Below, piece after piece: positions 55,827 to 63,082 of a stretch of DNA of 64,000 nt. The stretch's first letter is position 1, and each line of letters begins with the position of its first letter. Below the pieces are notes generated by a model, which did not search any database, was not told where the DNA came from, and worked only from the letters and a program-made list of their open reading frames with translations. The stretch lies in NCBI GenBank assembly GCA_964358645.1, contig CAYHPW010000001.1, forward strand, positions 107,491 through 171,490. The letters run 5' to 3'. The position numbers and the translations under genes are program-made. Origin of the DNA: JBBTDV01 sp038042605 (GTDB taxonomy: Bacteria; Bdellovibrionota; UBA1018).

Positions 55827-56033
55827 TTACATAGTTTTTTGTACATTAGAGGCTTGAGGCCCTTTGGGGCCATCGATCAACTCAAATTCCACCTTTTGGC
55901 CTTCCATTAAAGTCTTGAACCCATCTCCGATAATCGCCGAATAATGTACAAATACATCACTATTCGTCCCTTCGGTTTGTATAAACCCATACCCTTTGCT
56001 ATCGTTGAACCATTTTACTAAACCCGTTGCCAT
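55827..56033 (-). CDS. cspA: Cold-shock domain protein
   Basis: The 68-residue protein is a single cold-shock domain: [16 protein letters not shown] holds RNP1 (GYGFI) and VFVHYSAI holds RNP2. These small proteins bind single-stranded RNA and DNA and act as RNA chaperones. The family's length and both motifs are complete. It is convergent with the aldehyde dehydrogenase and shares its terminator. The 141-base stretch upstream has two inverted repeats and an AT-rich part that may be its leader; no cold-shock element can be assigned. Confidence 0.96.
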   Translation of the reverse strand: MATGLVKWFNDSKGYGFIQTEGTNSDVFVHYSAIIGDGFKTLMEGQKVEFELIDGPKGPQASNVQKTM

Positions 56034-56139
56034 TCAAATACCCCCTGTAAAAAAGAAAAAACAAAAACAACTTCAACAAACAGGTAATATTGGTTCACTG
56101 TTCTCGTCAAACAAAAAAGAACTCTTTTTACATACCGCA

Positions 56140-56161
56140 GCCCAGCGCGTCACGCGTGGGC
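56140..56161. repeat. GC-rich hairpin between the unknown secreted protein gene and cspA
   Basis: GCCCA-g-CGCG, loop TCA, CGCG-TGGGC forms a nine-pair stem with one bulged base, 13 bases after the stop codon at 56175 on the minus strand. A second, AT-rich repeat (about 56113-56130) follows in transcription. It is probably the terminator region of the secreted protein gene, although no long T run comes directly after the GC stem. Confidence 0.5.
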
Positions 56162-56174
56162 CACATGATTGATA

Positions 56175-57557
56175 TTAGATATTTCTGATGAACCCAGATT
56201 GCGATCCGTAATAACCACCAGCCCATGCCGGAGTCATCGGCATCATATTGATGCCAGCTTGTCCGAGTGTCTGCTGGATCTGCATCTGGGTTTGATTGCG
56301 TTGCTGCTCAACTTGTTGGGCACGTGCGGGTATAGCTGAAGCTGTGCGGATCGCTCCAATCACATTTGAGCAGGTTTCCATGCTCGCATTATAGCCGTTA
56401 CATGCATTCATTGCATCGTTGTAAAGGTTTTGCATCAAGGCGGCGTAATTTGGCCCAAACACCATATTATTGCTTATGCCAAGGCTTGCAATTGATTGGA
56501 CCTTGCCTACCGAAATGTCCCTTTGATAATTTTCAAGACGTAAATCTGACGCTTCGCTTAGTCCCTTGAGCGACTGTGCTTCGCTGATGGACTCTGAAGC
56601 AAGTTCATATGCATCTGTACCCGCATTTTTCTGGTTAACATATCGGAGCGCTATCTTATGGAAGATAGGTGCAAGTTTTTCCGCATAACCGGGATGTTCT
56701 TTTGCCCAATCTCGCATCTCTTCCCTTAGCTTTCCAAGTTCATTTTCTGAAGCGGTTTTTACTCGGTTAGCAAAAAGTTTAATTTCATCTTCATCAATGT
56801 CTTTATTGGCTGCTTTCGCAGCTTTTTGTGTCATATCAAAACTCTCTATTAGTTGTTCAATAGCATTACGAGCTACCTCGATCTCTTCTCTTGAAGAGCG
56901 GCAATGCGCGACTTGGTGTTTTAATTCACCCTGCCATTTTTTTTCTGCTTTTCTTTTTTCTGCTTCTTGCCTTTCAGCAGCTTTAGCTTCATCTGCTTGC
57001 TTCATTTTATCTTTGGTTGCTTGGCTTATATAGGTGAGGCCTTCTGAATATTTCCAGTTTTCTGGATCTGTTGAATCACCACCATTTTGCCATTTTAGAT
57101 GAACGGTAGTATCGTTATTCAATACTACGTTAGCATTGATTAGACTTGAAAGATTAGAACATTGAAGGTTACAATTAAAACCTTTTATCACAGTCTTTGT
57201 AATACAGTCAGTAAACCCGTCCACCTTCTCGATAGTAAATACTGTTTTGTTATTTTTATTTTCATTTTTAATTATTAAATATTTGGCGCACTCTGTAGGT
57301 ACGCGTCCAGTAAGGACGGCATTAAGGACGGCATCATCATTAATGATCTTTAAATTAAAATCATAAATCCCATTTTTTGGATCTTTAGCCTCATCCATTG
57401 ATAGATAGTCTGGTAACACATCTGGGGTTGGTCTAGCAGAGGGGGGCTCTGTTTGACCCGTTTCCCCGGTGGCAGCGTCTGCCCATGCGGTCATAGGGAA
57501 GGCAGAAATCGCTGAAAATAGAATAAGTACACTGACAATATTTCTACGATAACTCAT
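56175..57557 (-). CDS. Unknown exported coiled-coil protein
   Basis: I do not recognise this 460-residue protein. A signal peptide (IVSVLILFSAISAFPMTAWADA, cleavage after AWA-D) sends it across the inner membrane. Residues 40-160 form a small Cys-containing domain (FNCNLQCSN, FTDCITK). Residues 190-270 are a charged coiled coil rich in Ala, Glu and Lys. The helical C-terminal half has two more Cys (NACNGY, METCSN), and the tail is Gln-, Met- and Gly-rich, ending in an aromatic SQSGFIRNI. The spacing of Cys suggests disulfides in the periplasm. It is monocistronic, with 270 bases and no gene between it and the pseudogene at 57832. Confidence 0.7.
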   Translation of the reverse strand: MSYRRNIVSVLILFSAISAFPMTAWADAATGETGQTEPPSARPTPDVLPDYLSMDEAKDPKNGIYDFNLKIINDDAVLNAVLTGRVPTECAKYLIIKNENKNNKTVFTIEKVDGFTDCITKTVIKGFNCNLQCSNLSSLINANVVLNNDTTVHLKWQNGGDSTDPENWKYSEGLTYISQATKDKMKQADEAKAAERQEAEKRKAEKKWQGELKHQVAHCRSSREEIEVARNAIEQLIESFDMTQKAAKAANKDIDEDEIKLFANRVKTASENELGKLREEMRDWAKEHPGYAEKLAPIFHKIALRYVNQKNAGTDAYELASESISEAQSLKGLSEASDLRLENYQRDISVGKVQSIASLGISNNMVFGPNYAALMQNLYNDAMNACNGYNASMETCSNVIGAIRTASAIPARAQQVEQQRNQTQMQIQQTLGQAGINMMPMTPAWAGGYYGSQSGFIRNI

Positions 57558-57831
57558 AACTCTCTCTCCATTGCTACTCTACAAGTCTCGGGCTTGGCTT
57601 ATGCGAAGACCCGTCTCTCAGGATGAGTTAGAGCAAGCGGTGGGCCAATAGCAGGGCGTGGCTTGGATGGCGTTTTCTAGTTGATCCTTAAGGTGTTTTT
57701 TCTATGCCTAGTTTTTAGTAGTTGTTTCTATTTTTTGATAATAGCTGGCAGGTGACTAAAGAATTGACAGTATTGAGACAAGTTTTTAATTAATTTGATC
57801 ATCTAATTGGTATATTATATAATTATACTAA

Positions 57832-58114
57832 ATGAACCCCCCAAAAGACACTTTAATTAGATTTGATGAATATTTAACTGCACACAACATCAAGTTTGAA
57901 GCAATCGTCATCGGGGGTACCGCCATTGCTATGCTTTTTGCCTTTTGTGACCGGCGGGGAGGATTTACCAGATTGTGTCGCCCTTAAGCCTTCTCAGGAA
58001 GAGATACGAGATTCTTTAGAGTGGATCCAGGCACAGGATAGAAATCCAGGATGGCCTAATCACGTAAAGAAACAACTTTTAAAGCTTGCTTCGAGGCTTG
58101 GTTATGGCTCATAA
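57832..58114 (+). pseudogene. Decayed nucleotidyltransferase-like gene (internal deletion and frameshift)
   Basis: The ATG at 57832 opens LIRFDEYLTAHNIKFEAIVIGGTAIAML, which looks like the start of a small nucleotidyltransferase (DUF6036/AbiEii-like), then stops at about 57987 after an out-of-frame stretch. From about 57946 the +1 frame reads VTGGEDLPDCVALKPSQEEIRDSLEWIQAQD through LASRLGYGS, which resembles the tail of the same kind of protein. The catalytic middle, normally more than 100 residues, is missing. The simplest reading is an internal deletion that also shifted the frame. The partner gene overlaps its end by 11 bases. The family name is my recognition of short motifs and is not certain. 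Confidence 0.6.
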
Positions 58115-58796
58115 GCGCGTGTTGATGCCATCCAAATTTGCGATAGGTGAAACGTTGACGTCCAATATGGTAGCCATCGGAATGCGATTTGCTGCAGCCT
58201 CATCCACATTTGAACCCAATATTGAAGATACTATTATAGCAGCTTCAATTGAAGGAGTTAAACGCGAGGACTATAGAGTCTTGTCACTATTAGTGGATTG
58301 GCTTGAGCTCCATATGGAGCGGGTCAATGTGGATCGTTTAACTAAGATGGTGCAACTTGTTGATGACATTCTAGTGAGAGCATTTTGGACCGCTATTGCA
58401 CAGTGGCAGGCTCGTGATTGGCGGCTAAAAAGAATGCAAAAAATATACAGGAAACAGCGAATTAATCTGGCTGAGGGATTTGATTTTCAAATGCGAAAGT
58501 ACGGAGAAGACGAGCGGTTTGCAAAAACGGTTTTGCGTGTTCCTGCAAAATTGCTTCGGCATAGGTTGAACGATATTCTAAGTCCAGCTGAGCTTGCACC
58601 AAAACATCTAGCCTATCGTTATAGAGTCATGATTGGACCGAGCTATCGGGCAGATATGTGGGCACTAATGGAGTACAATCCTGAGCTTACACCATCAGAA
58701 CTCGCCCGAAAATGTTATGGTTCATTTCCTACGGCATGGGCGGTGAGGCGAGATTGGATTATTTGTACCAGGCGTAAACTTACTAAAGTTTTATAA
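58104..58796 (+). CDS. Unknown basic protein, partner of the decayed nucleotidyltransferase
   Basis: I do not recognise this 230-residue protein. The ATG at 58104 (MAHKRVLMPSKFAIG) overlaps the upstream remnant by 11 bases; an alternative start at 58086 lies further inside it. It is mostly helical and rich in Arg and Trp (AFWTAIAQWQARDWRLKRMQKIYRKQR), without signal or membrane segments. The C-terminal part, LTPSELARKCYGSFPTAWAVRRDW, resembles a short helix-turn-helix. In an intact pair the two would be co-translated like a two-gene toxin-antitoxin or defence module; this is inference from layout. Its own frame is intact. Confidence 0.55.
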   Translation: MAHKRVLMPSKFAIGETLTSNMVAIGMRFAAASSTFEPNIEDTIIAASIEGVKREDYRVLSLLVDWLELHMERVNVDRLTKMVQLVDDILVRAFWTAIAQWQARDWRLKRMQKIYRKQRINLAEGFDFQMRKYGEDERFAKTVLRVPAKLLRHRLNDILSPAELAPKHLAYRYRVMIGPSYRADMWALMEYNPELTPSELARKCYGSFPTAWAVRRDWIICTRRKLTKVL

Positions 58797-58846
58797 GGTT
58801 AACAGGGACTTGCTTCTCTTCAAGTTTGTCGTTACACAATAATCAA

Positions 58847-59893
58847 ATGACTAAAGAAATGCGACAACATGATCCGTTGGGAATTCAGCGTGTTTTGGTG
58901 CCTAAAGGGTTTTTGCCTCAGCAGGCGGAGAAACTTGACCCATCCTTGCCCATAGCGCAAGACGAGCTTCTTATAGAAGTGGAAAGCCTAAATATCGATT
59001 CCGCAAGTTTTCATCAGATTGCAAATATTTGTAACAAGGATGTTGCGGCAATCGAGCGGCATATCTCAGAGCTGGTCGCCATCAGGGGTAAGCACCACAA
59101 CCCGGTAACGGGGTCTGGTGGAATGCTGATAGGCCGTGTGGCACAAATAGGCCCGTCTTTTCCATTGAAAGAAAAACCTGTTGAAATCGGCGATCGCATT
59201 GCAACTCTTGTGTCTCTTACGCTGACACCTTTAGAAATCAGGAAGATCAGAAAAATTCATATTAATACTGACAGAGTTGACATTGAAGGGCACGCGATCT
59301 TATTTGCCACAGGTATATTTTCCAAACTTCCGAGTGATATCCCTGAAACGGTCGCACTAGCTGTTTTAGATGTTGCTGGAGCTCCCGCGCAAACAAGAAG
59401 GCTTGTTAATGATGGCGATGTGGTGGTGGTAATAGGCGGAGGTGGGAAATCAGGCCTGCTTTGTCTGTATGAAGCCAAAAGAAAAATGGATGTAAAAACG
59501 ATAGCGGTGGATTACACACATGAAGCCGTTGAGAGGCTGGATGCGTTTCCGTTTGTTGATGAGGTGATTCAAGCAGATGCTCGTAATGCGGTAGAGGTGA
59601 TGGAAAAAGTATGGAACGCCACCAAAGGCCACATGGGTGATATTGTTATAAATGTAGCCAATATCCCGGAAACTGAGATGGCAAGTATTCTTTCAGCGAG
59701 GCCAAGAGGTCTTGTATATTTTTTCAGCATGGCCACTAGTTTTACCAGGGCCGCACTAGGTGCGGAAGGAATAGGCAGCGACGTGGACTTGAGAATAGGT
59801 AATGGTTACGCTGAAGGCCATGCGGAATTAGCGCTCGGCCTGATACGTGAGAGCAGTGATCTTAGAAAGATTTTTATGGAGCAGTTTAGCTGA
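58847..59893 (+). CDS. kdd: L-erythro-3,5-diaminohexanoate dehydrogenase
   Basis: From ATG 58847 the protein has 348 residues, close to known Kdd enzymes; a TTG at 58826 would add seven. It begins HDPLGIQRVLVPKGFLPQQAEKL, like Kdd N-termini, and has the cofactor loop DVVVVIGGGGKSGLLCLYEA and GSGGMLIGRVAQIG. Kdd oxidises 3,5-diaminohexanoate to 5-amino-3-oxohexanoate in lysine fermentation. kamD starts six bases after its stop, and KamDE make its substrate, so the assignment and context support each other. No clear ribosome-binding site precedes either start. Confidence 0.9.
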   Translation: MTKEMRQHDPLGIQRVLVPKGFLPQQAEKLDPSLPIAQDELLIEVESLNIDSASFHQIANICNKDVAAIERHISELVAIRGKHHNPVTGSGGMLIGRVAQIGPSFPLKEKPVEIGDRIATLVSLTLTPLEIRKIRKIHINTDRVDIEGHAILFATGIFSKLPSDIPETVALAVLDVAGAPAQTRRLVNDGDVVVVIGGGGKSGLLCLYEAKRKMDVKTIAVDYTHEAVERLDAFPFVDEVIQADARNAVEVMEKVWNATKGHMGDIVINVANIPETEMASILSARPRGLVYFFSMATSFTRAALGAEGIGSDVDLRIGNGYAEGHAELALGLIRESSDLRKIFMEQFS

Positions 59894-59899
59894 GTTTTT

Positions 59900-61474
59900 A
59901 TGGCCAATCTTGTTTTGGATAATAAATTAATCGCCAGTTGTCGCGCCTCTGCCAAACGGATAGCAGGGCCGATTGAAAAATTAATCAATGACCATACGAC
60001 TATATCTATAGAAAGAGCAGCTTTAAGGCTCATTGGAGTGGAAGGGGCGCTTGAACAAACGAATAGTCAGTTTTTTCCAGAAGCGAACATAATAGTGGAT
60101 AACCTGAAAAAGGCCGATGTTCTACAGCAAGGAGTACTTTACTGGTTTGTAAACGGAATGATCCAAAAAAAAATGGCAATTAGTGAACTTGCCGCCGCCG
60201 TGGCCAGGAATAAAATTGATCTGCTTAAGTTGCGTGAAGGGTCTTTTGCTGAAATTTCATCAAAAGCCAATGAAGTTTGTAAGGAAGCAGTAAAAAAATT
60301 ACGCGAAGTCAGACAGCAGAGGGATGTTATCAGGGATGAAACCGGGGACACGTTCGATCCAGAGGGGAGAAATGGTCCTCTTATTTATGTGATAGTGGCA
60401 ACCGGGAATATATATGACGATGTAACACAGGCGCGGGCCGCGGCGCAGGCAGGGGCAGATGCCATAGCCGTAATACGCAGCACAGCGCAATCTCTGCTTG
60501 ATTATATTCCACATGGCGCCACCACTCAGGGATTTGGCGGTACCTATGCAACACAAGAAAATTTTCGCGTAATGAGAAAAGCGCTAGATGAAGAAAGCGG
60601 GCGCTTACATAGATATATCCGCCTGACAAATTATTGTTCTGGATTGTGTATGCCTGAAATAGCGGCGCTTGGCGCGCTGGAGCGGCTGGATTTTCTGCTT
60701 AACGACGCGATGTACGGGATTCTTTTCCGCGACATCAACATGAAAAGAACCCTAATTGATCAGCATTTTTCTAGAAAAATAATAGCCCTTGCCAGGATAG
60801 TGATACATACTGGAGAAGATAATTATCTTACCACCGCCGATGCGATCAAAAATGGGCACCAGGTATTAGCATCACAATTCATAAATGAATGTCTGGCCAT
60901 TAATGCTGGAATGAGTGAGGAGTTTTTGGGTCTTGGACACGCACAAGAAATGAACCCCGAGCATCCGGATGTGTTCTTGCTTGAAATAGCCAGAGCACAA
61001 ATGACGAGGGATATATTCCCAAGGTCACCGATCAAGTTCATGCCGCCAACGAGATACAAGTGTGGCGATATTTTCTATAGTCATTTAATGGATGCTATGT
61101 TTAATTTTGTTGGGGTTTTAACAGGTCAGACTATTCAACTTTTAGGTATGCCCACCGAGGCTATGCATACCCCGCTTCTGCAAGACAGGTGGATGAGCAT
61201 AAAAAACGCAAAATATATATTTAATGGTGCTAAAGGCCTAGGCAAAGAAATATGTTTTAAGGAAAATGGCGTTATAAATGAGTGGGCCAGGAAGGTTTTG
61301 TCAGATACGGCGGCTCTTTTGGCTATAATAGAGGAAAAAGGGCTTTTTAAAGCAATAGAGGAAAAGGCGTTCGCTGAGATTAGTAGGCTGGAAACTGGCG
61401 GAAAAGGCCTTGATGGCGTGATTAAGAAACATGCTAATTACCTGAACCCTTTTACAGAGCTTCTTAATGAATAA
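59900..61474 (+). CDS. kamD: Beta-lysine 5,6-aminomutase alpha subunit
   Basis: The 524-residue protein is the large subunit of the PLP- and adenosylcobalamin-dependent aminomutase that shifts the terminal amino group of beta-lysine (or D-lysine) to carbon 5. Conserved stretches include GPLIYVIVATGNIYDDVTQARAAAQAGAD, IPHGATTQGFGGTYATQENFRVMRKAL, GLCMPEIAALGALERLDFLLNDAMYGILFRDINMKRTL and PPTRYKCGDIF. These are near-diagnostic for the KamD/OraE-type family. It overlaps kamE by eight bases. KamA (lysine 2,3-aminomutase), the usual first enzyme, is not in the window. Confidence 0.95.
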   Translation: MANLVLDNKLIASCRASAKRIAGPIEKLINDHTTISIERAALRLIGVEGALEQTNSQFFPEANIIVDNLKKADVLQQGVLYWFVNGMIQKKMAISELAAAVARNKIDLLKLREGSFAEISSKANEVCKEAVKKLREVRQQRDVIRDETGDTFDPEGRNGPLIYVIVATGNIYDDVTQARAAAQAGADAIAVIRSTAQSLLDYIPHGATTQGFGGTYATQENFRVMRKALDEESGRLHRYIRLTNYCSGLCMPEIAALGALERLDFLLNDAMYGILFRDINMKRTLIDQHFSRKIIALARIVIHTGEDNYLTTADAIKNGHQVLASQFINECLAINAGMSEEFLGLGHAQEMNPEHPDVFLLEIARAQMTRDIFPRSPIKFMPPTRYKCGDIFYSHLMDAMFNFVGVLTGQTIQLLGMPTEAMHTPLLQDRWMSIKNAKYIFNGAKGLGKEICFKENGVINEWARKVLSDTAALLAIIEEKGLFKAIEEKAFAEISRLETGGKGLDGVIKKHANYLNPFTELLNE

Positions 61475-62225
61475 AACAGCGATAAAGATAAATAAACTTA
61501 AATCATATGGCGACAGGGTAGATGATGGGACTGTACAGCTTTCGTTCACTTTGCCCGTGGAGCCATCCCCTGAGGCGGCCGAGGCGGCAAGACTTCTTAC
61601 GCAAAAGATGGGCTTTGACGAGATTAAGATCGCGACCATGGAAAAAGCAGCCGATGGGTTCTCATTTTTTGTGATATATGCGAATTCAAAATATAGTGTA
61701 GATTTTTCCAAGATTAAAGTAGTCAAGGTGGAAGCCAAGAAGCGCTCCAGGCAAGAGATTGATGAAATAATTGAAAACGAAATTGGCCGAAAATTAGTCA
61801 TTCTTGGAGCATGTACAGGCTTTGATGCCCATACTGTTGGGATTGATGCGATCATCAATATGAAAGGATTCGCCGGTGACTATGGTCTAGAGCGGTATCA
61901 TTGGATAGATGCGCGGAACTTAGGCGCCCAGGTCCAAAATGAAGAGCTATTACGTATGGCTGTCCTTGAAAAAGCTGATGCGGTACTTGTTTCGAAGGTT
62001 GTTACGCAGCATAATATACATATAAGTGATATGAAAGATTTGATACGGAATGCTGAAAAAATGGGGCTTAAAAATAAAGTCATGTTTATTTGTGGCGGAC
62101 CAAGAATAAGCCATCCATTGGCCTTGGAATGTGGTTTTGATGCTGGATTTGGTGCAGGTACTAAACCATCTGAAGTTGCGAGTTATATCGTAGAAGAAGT
62201 GATTAAAAGAATGCGTAGCAAATGA
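61467..62225 (+). CDS. kamE: Beta-lysine 5,6-aminomutase beta subunit (B12/PLP binding)
   Basis: The 252-residue subunit carries the cobalamin domain. GFDAHTVGIDAIINMKGFAG contains the base-off His (His122) and, 11 residues on, Lys133; this equals the spacing of the cobalt-ligating His and PLP-binding Lys in the characterised enzyme. VSKVVTQHNIHISDM and FICGGPRISHPLALECGFDAGFGAGT are the other B12-contact loops. It overlaps kamD by eight bases and the MoxR gene by four, so all three are co-translated. All cofactor residues appear intact. Confidence 0.95.
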   Translation: MNKTAIKINKLKSYGDRVDDGTVQLSFTLPVEPSPEAAEAARLLTQKMGFDEIKIATMEKAADGFSFFVIYANSKYSVDFSKIKVVKVEAKKRSRQEIDEIIENEIGRKLVILGACTGFDAHTVGIDAIINMKGFAGDYGLERYHWIDARNLGAQVQNEELLRMAVLEKADAVLVSKVVTQHNIHISDMKDLIRNAEKMGLKNKVMFICGGPRISHPLALECGFDAGFGAGTKPSEVASYIVEEVIKRMRSK

Positions 62226-63076
62226 AAACAGTAGGAAGGCAAAATGAGCTTGAGCATGTCAGTGCATGCCTTCGCGCGAAGAAAAATGTTCTTATAGAGG
62301 GGCCTGTCGGTGTTGGAAAAACCCACCTGGCTCTGGCCGCAACGGAAGCATTCAAGTTGCCAGTATATCGCATAGATGGTGATAGCCGGTATAGCGAACA
62401 AAAACTTTCCGGTTGGTTTGATCCTCCTACTGTATTAAAAAAAGGATTTTGCGAAGAGTCGTTTATCGCCGGTCCTCTTGTAGAAGCAATGAGAAGTGGG
62501 GGTGTTGTTTTTATCAATGAACTGAACCGTCTACCGGAAGGTGTTCAGAATGTCTTATTACCGGCCATAGATGAACGTGTAATTTCAGTACCCAAGTTGG
62601 GCGCAATAAAAGCGGTAGAAAATTTTATCGTAATAGCCACACAGAATCCGAAGGAATTCGTCGCGACATCACATCTCAGTGAGGCCATCCTTGATCGCTT
62701 TGAATTGATAGTTCTTGATTATCAAAATGAAGAAGAGGAAGCCAAGATCGTTTCTTTATCAAAAAACATCTCATATACAGAAAAGCGTTTAGATATTTGT
62801 GAAACAGCTGTTCGTTTGGCAAGGCTCACGCGTCAGCATCAGGCGGTACGCAGGGGGGCATCTGTACGTGCCGCTATCAGCGTTGCCGAGCTTGCAGCCG
62901 CGTTTATGCAGACTGGGCATTCTTTTGAAAATGCGATTTTATCTGCCGCAATATTGGCGCTCCCAACACGGATTGAGCTAGAACATACGGTTGAAAATGT
63001 GGAAACGGATGCGCATAAAAGTATTCGGAGTTTGATTGAAGAGTGGGTTGATGCGGCCTTAAAAAAAAAGGGCTGA
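62222..63076 (+). CDS. MoxR-type AAA+ ATPase coupled to the aminomutase
   Basis: The 284-residue protein has the MoxR AAA+ core: Walker A GPVGVGKTHLALA near residue 28, Walker B GVVFINELNR near 97, and the sensor region IATQNPKEFVATSHLSEAILDRFE. A helical lid follows. It starts within the kamE stop (ATGA overlap), so it is translated with the aminomutase. MoxR proteins work with VWA partners to activate or load cofactors into enzymes (for example CbbQ/CbbO and NorQ/NorD), and the next gene is a VWA protein. A role in reactivating KamDE is an inference. The gene ends in an A9 run before GGGCTGA. Confidence 0.9.
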   Translation: MKTVGRQNELEHVSACLRAKKNVLIEGPVGVGKTHLALAATEAFKLPVYRIDGDSRYSEQKLSGWFDPPTVLKKGFCEESFIAGPLVEAMRSGGVVFINELNRLPEGVQNVLLPAIDERVISVPKLGAIKAVENFIVIATQNPKEFVATSHLSEAILDRFELIVLDYQNEEEEAKIVSLSKNISYTEKRLDICETAVRLARLTRQHQAVRRGASVRAAISVAELAAAFMQTGHSFENAILSAAILALPTRIELEHTVENVETDAHKSIRSLIEEWVDAALKKKG

Positions 63077-63082
63077 AAAAAT

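Noticed and set aside
61301..61858. 185-residue open frame opposite the kamD/kamE junction
   Set aside because: Spans two well-supported genes on the other strand and shows no recognisable domain.
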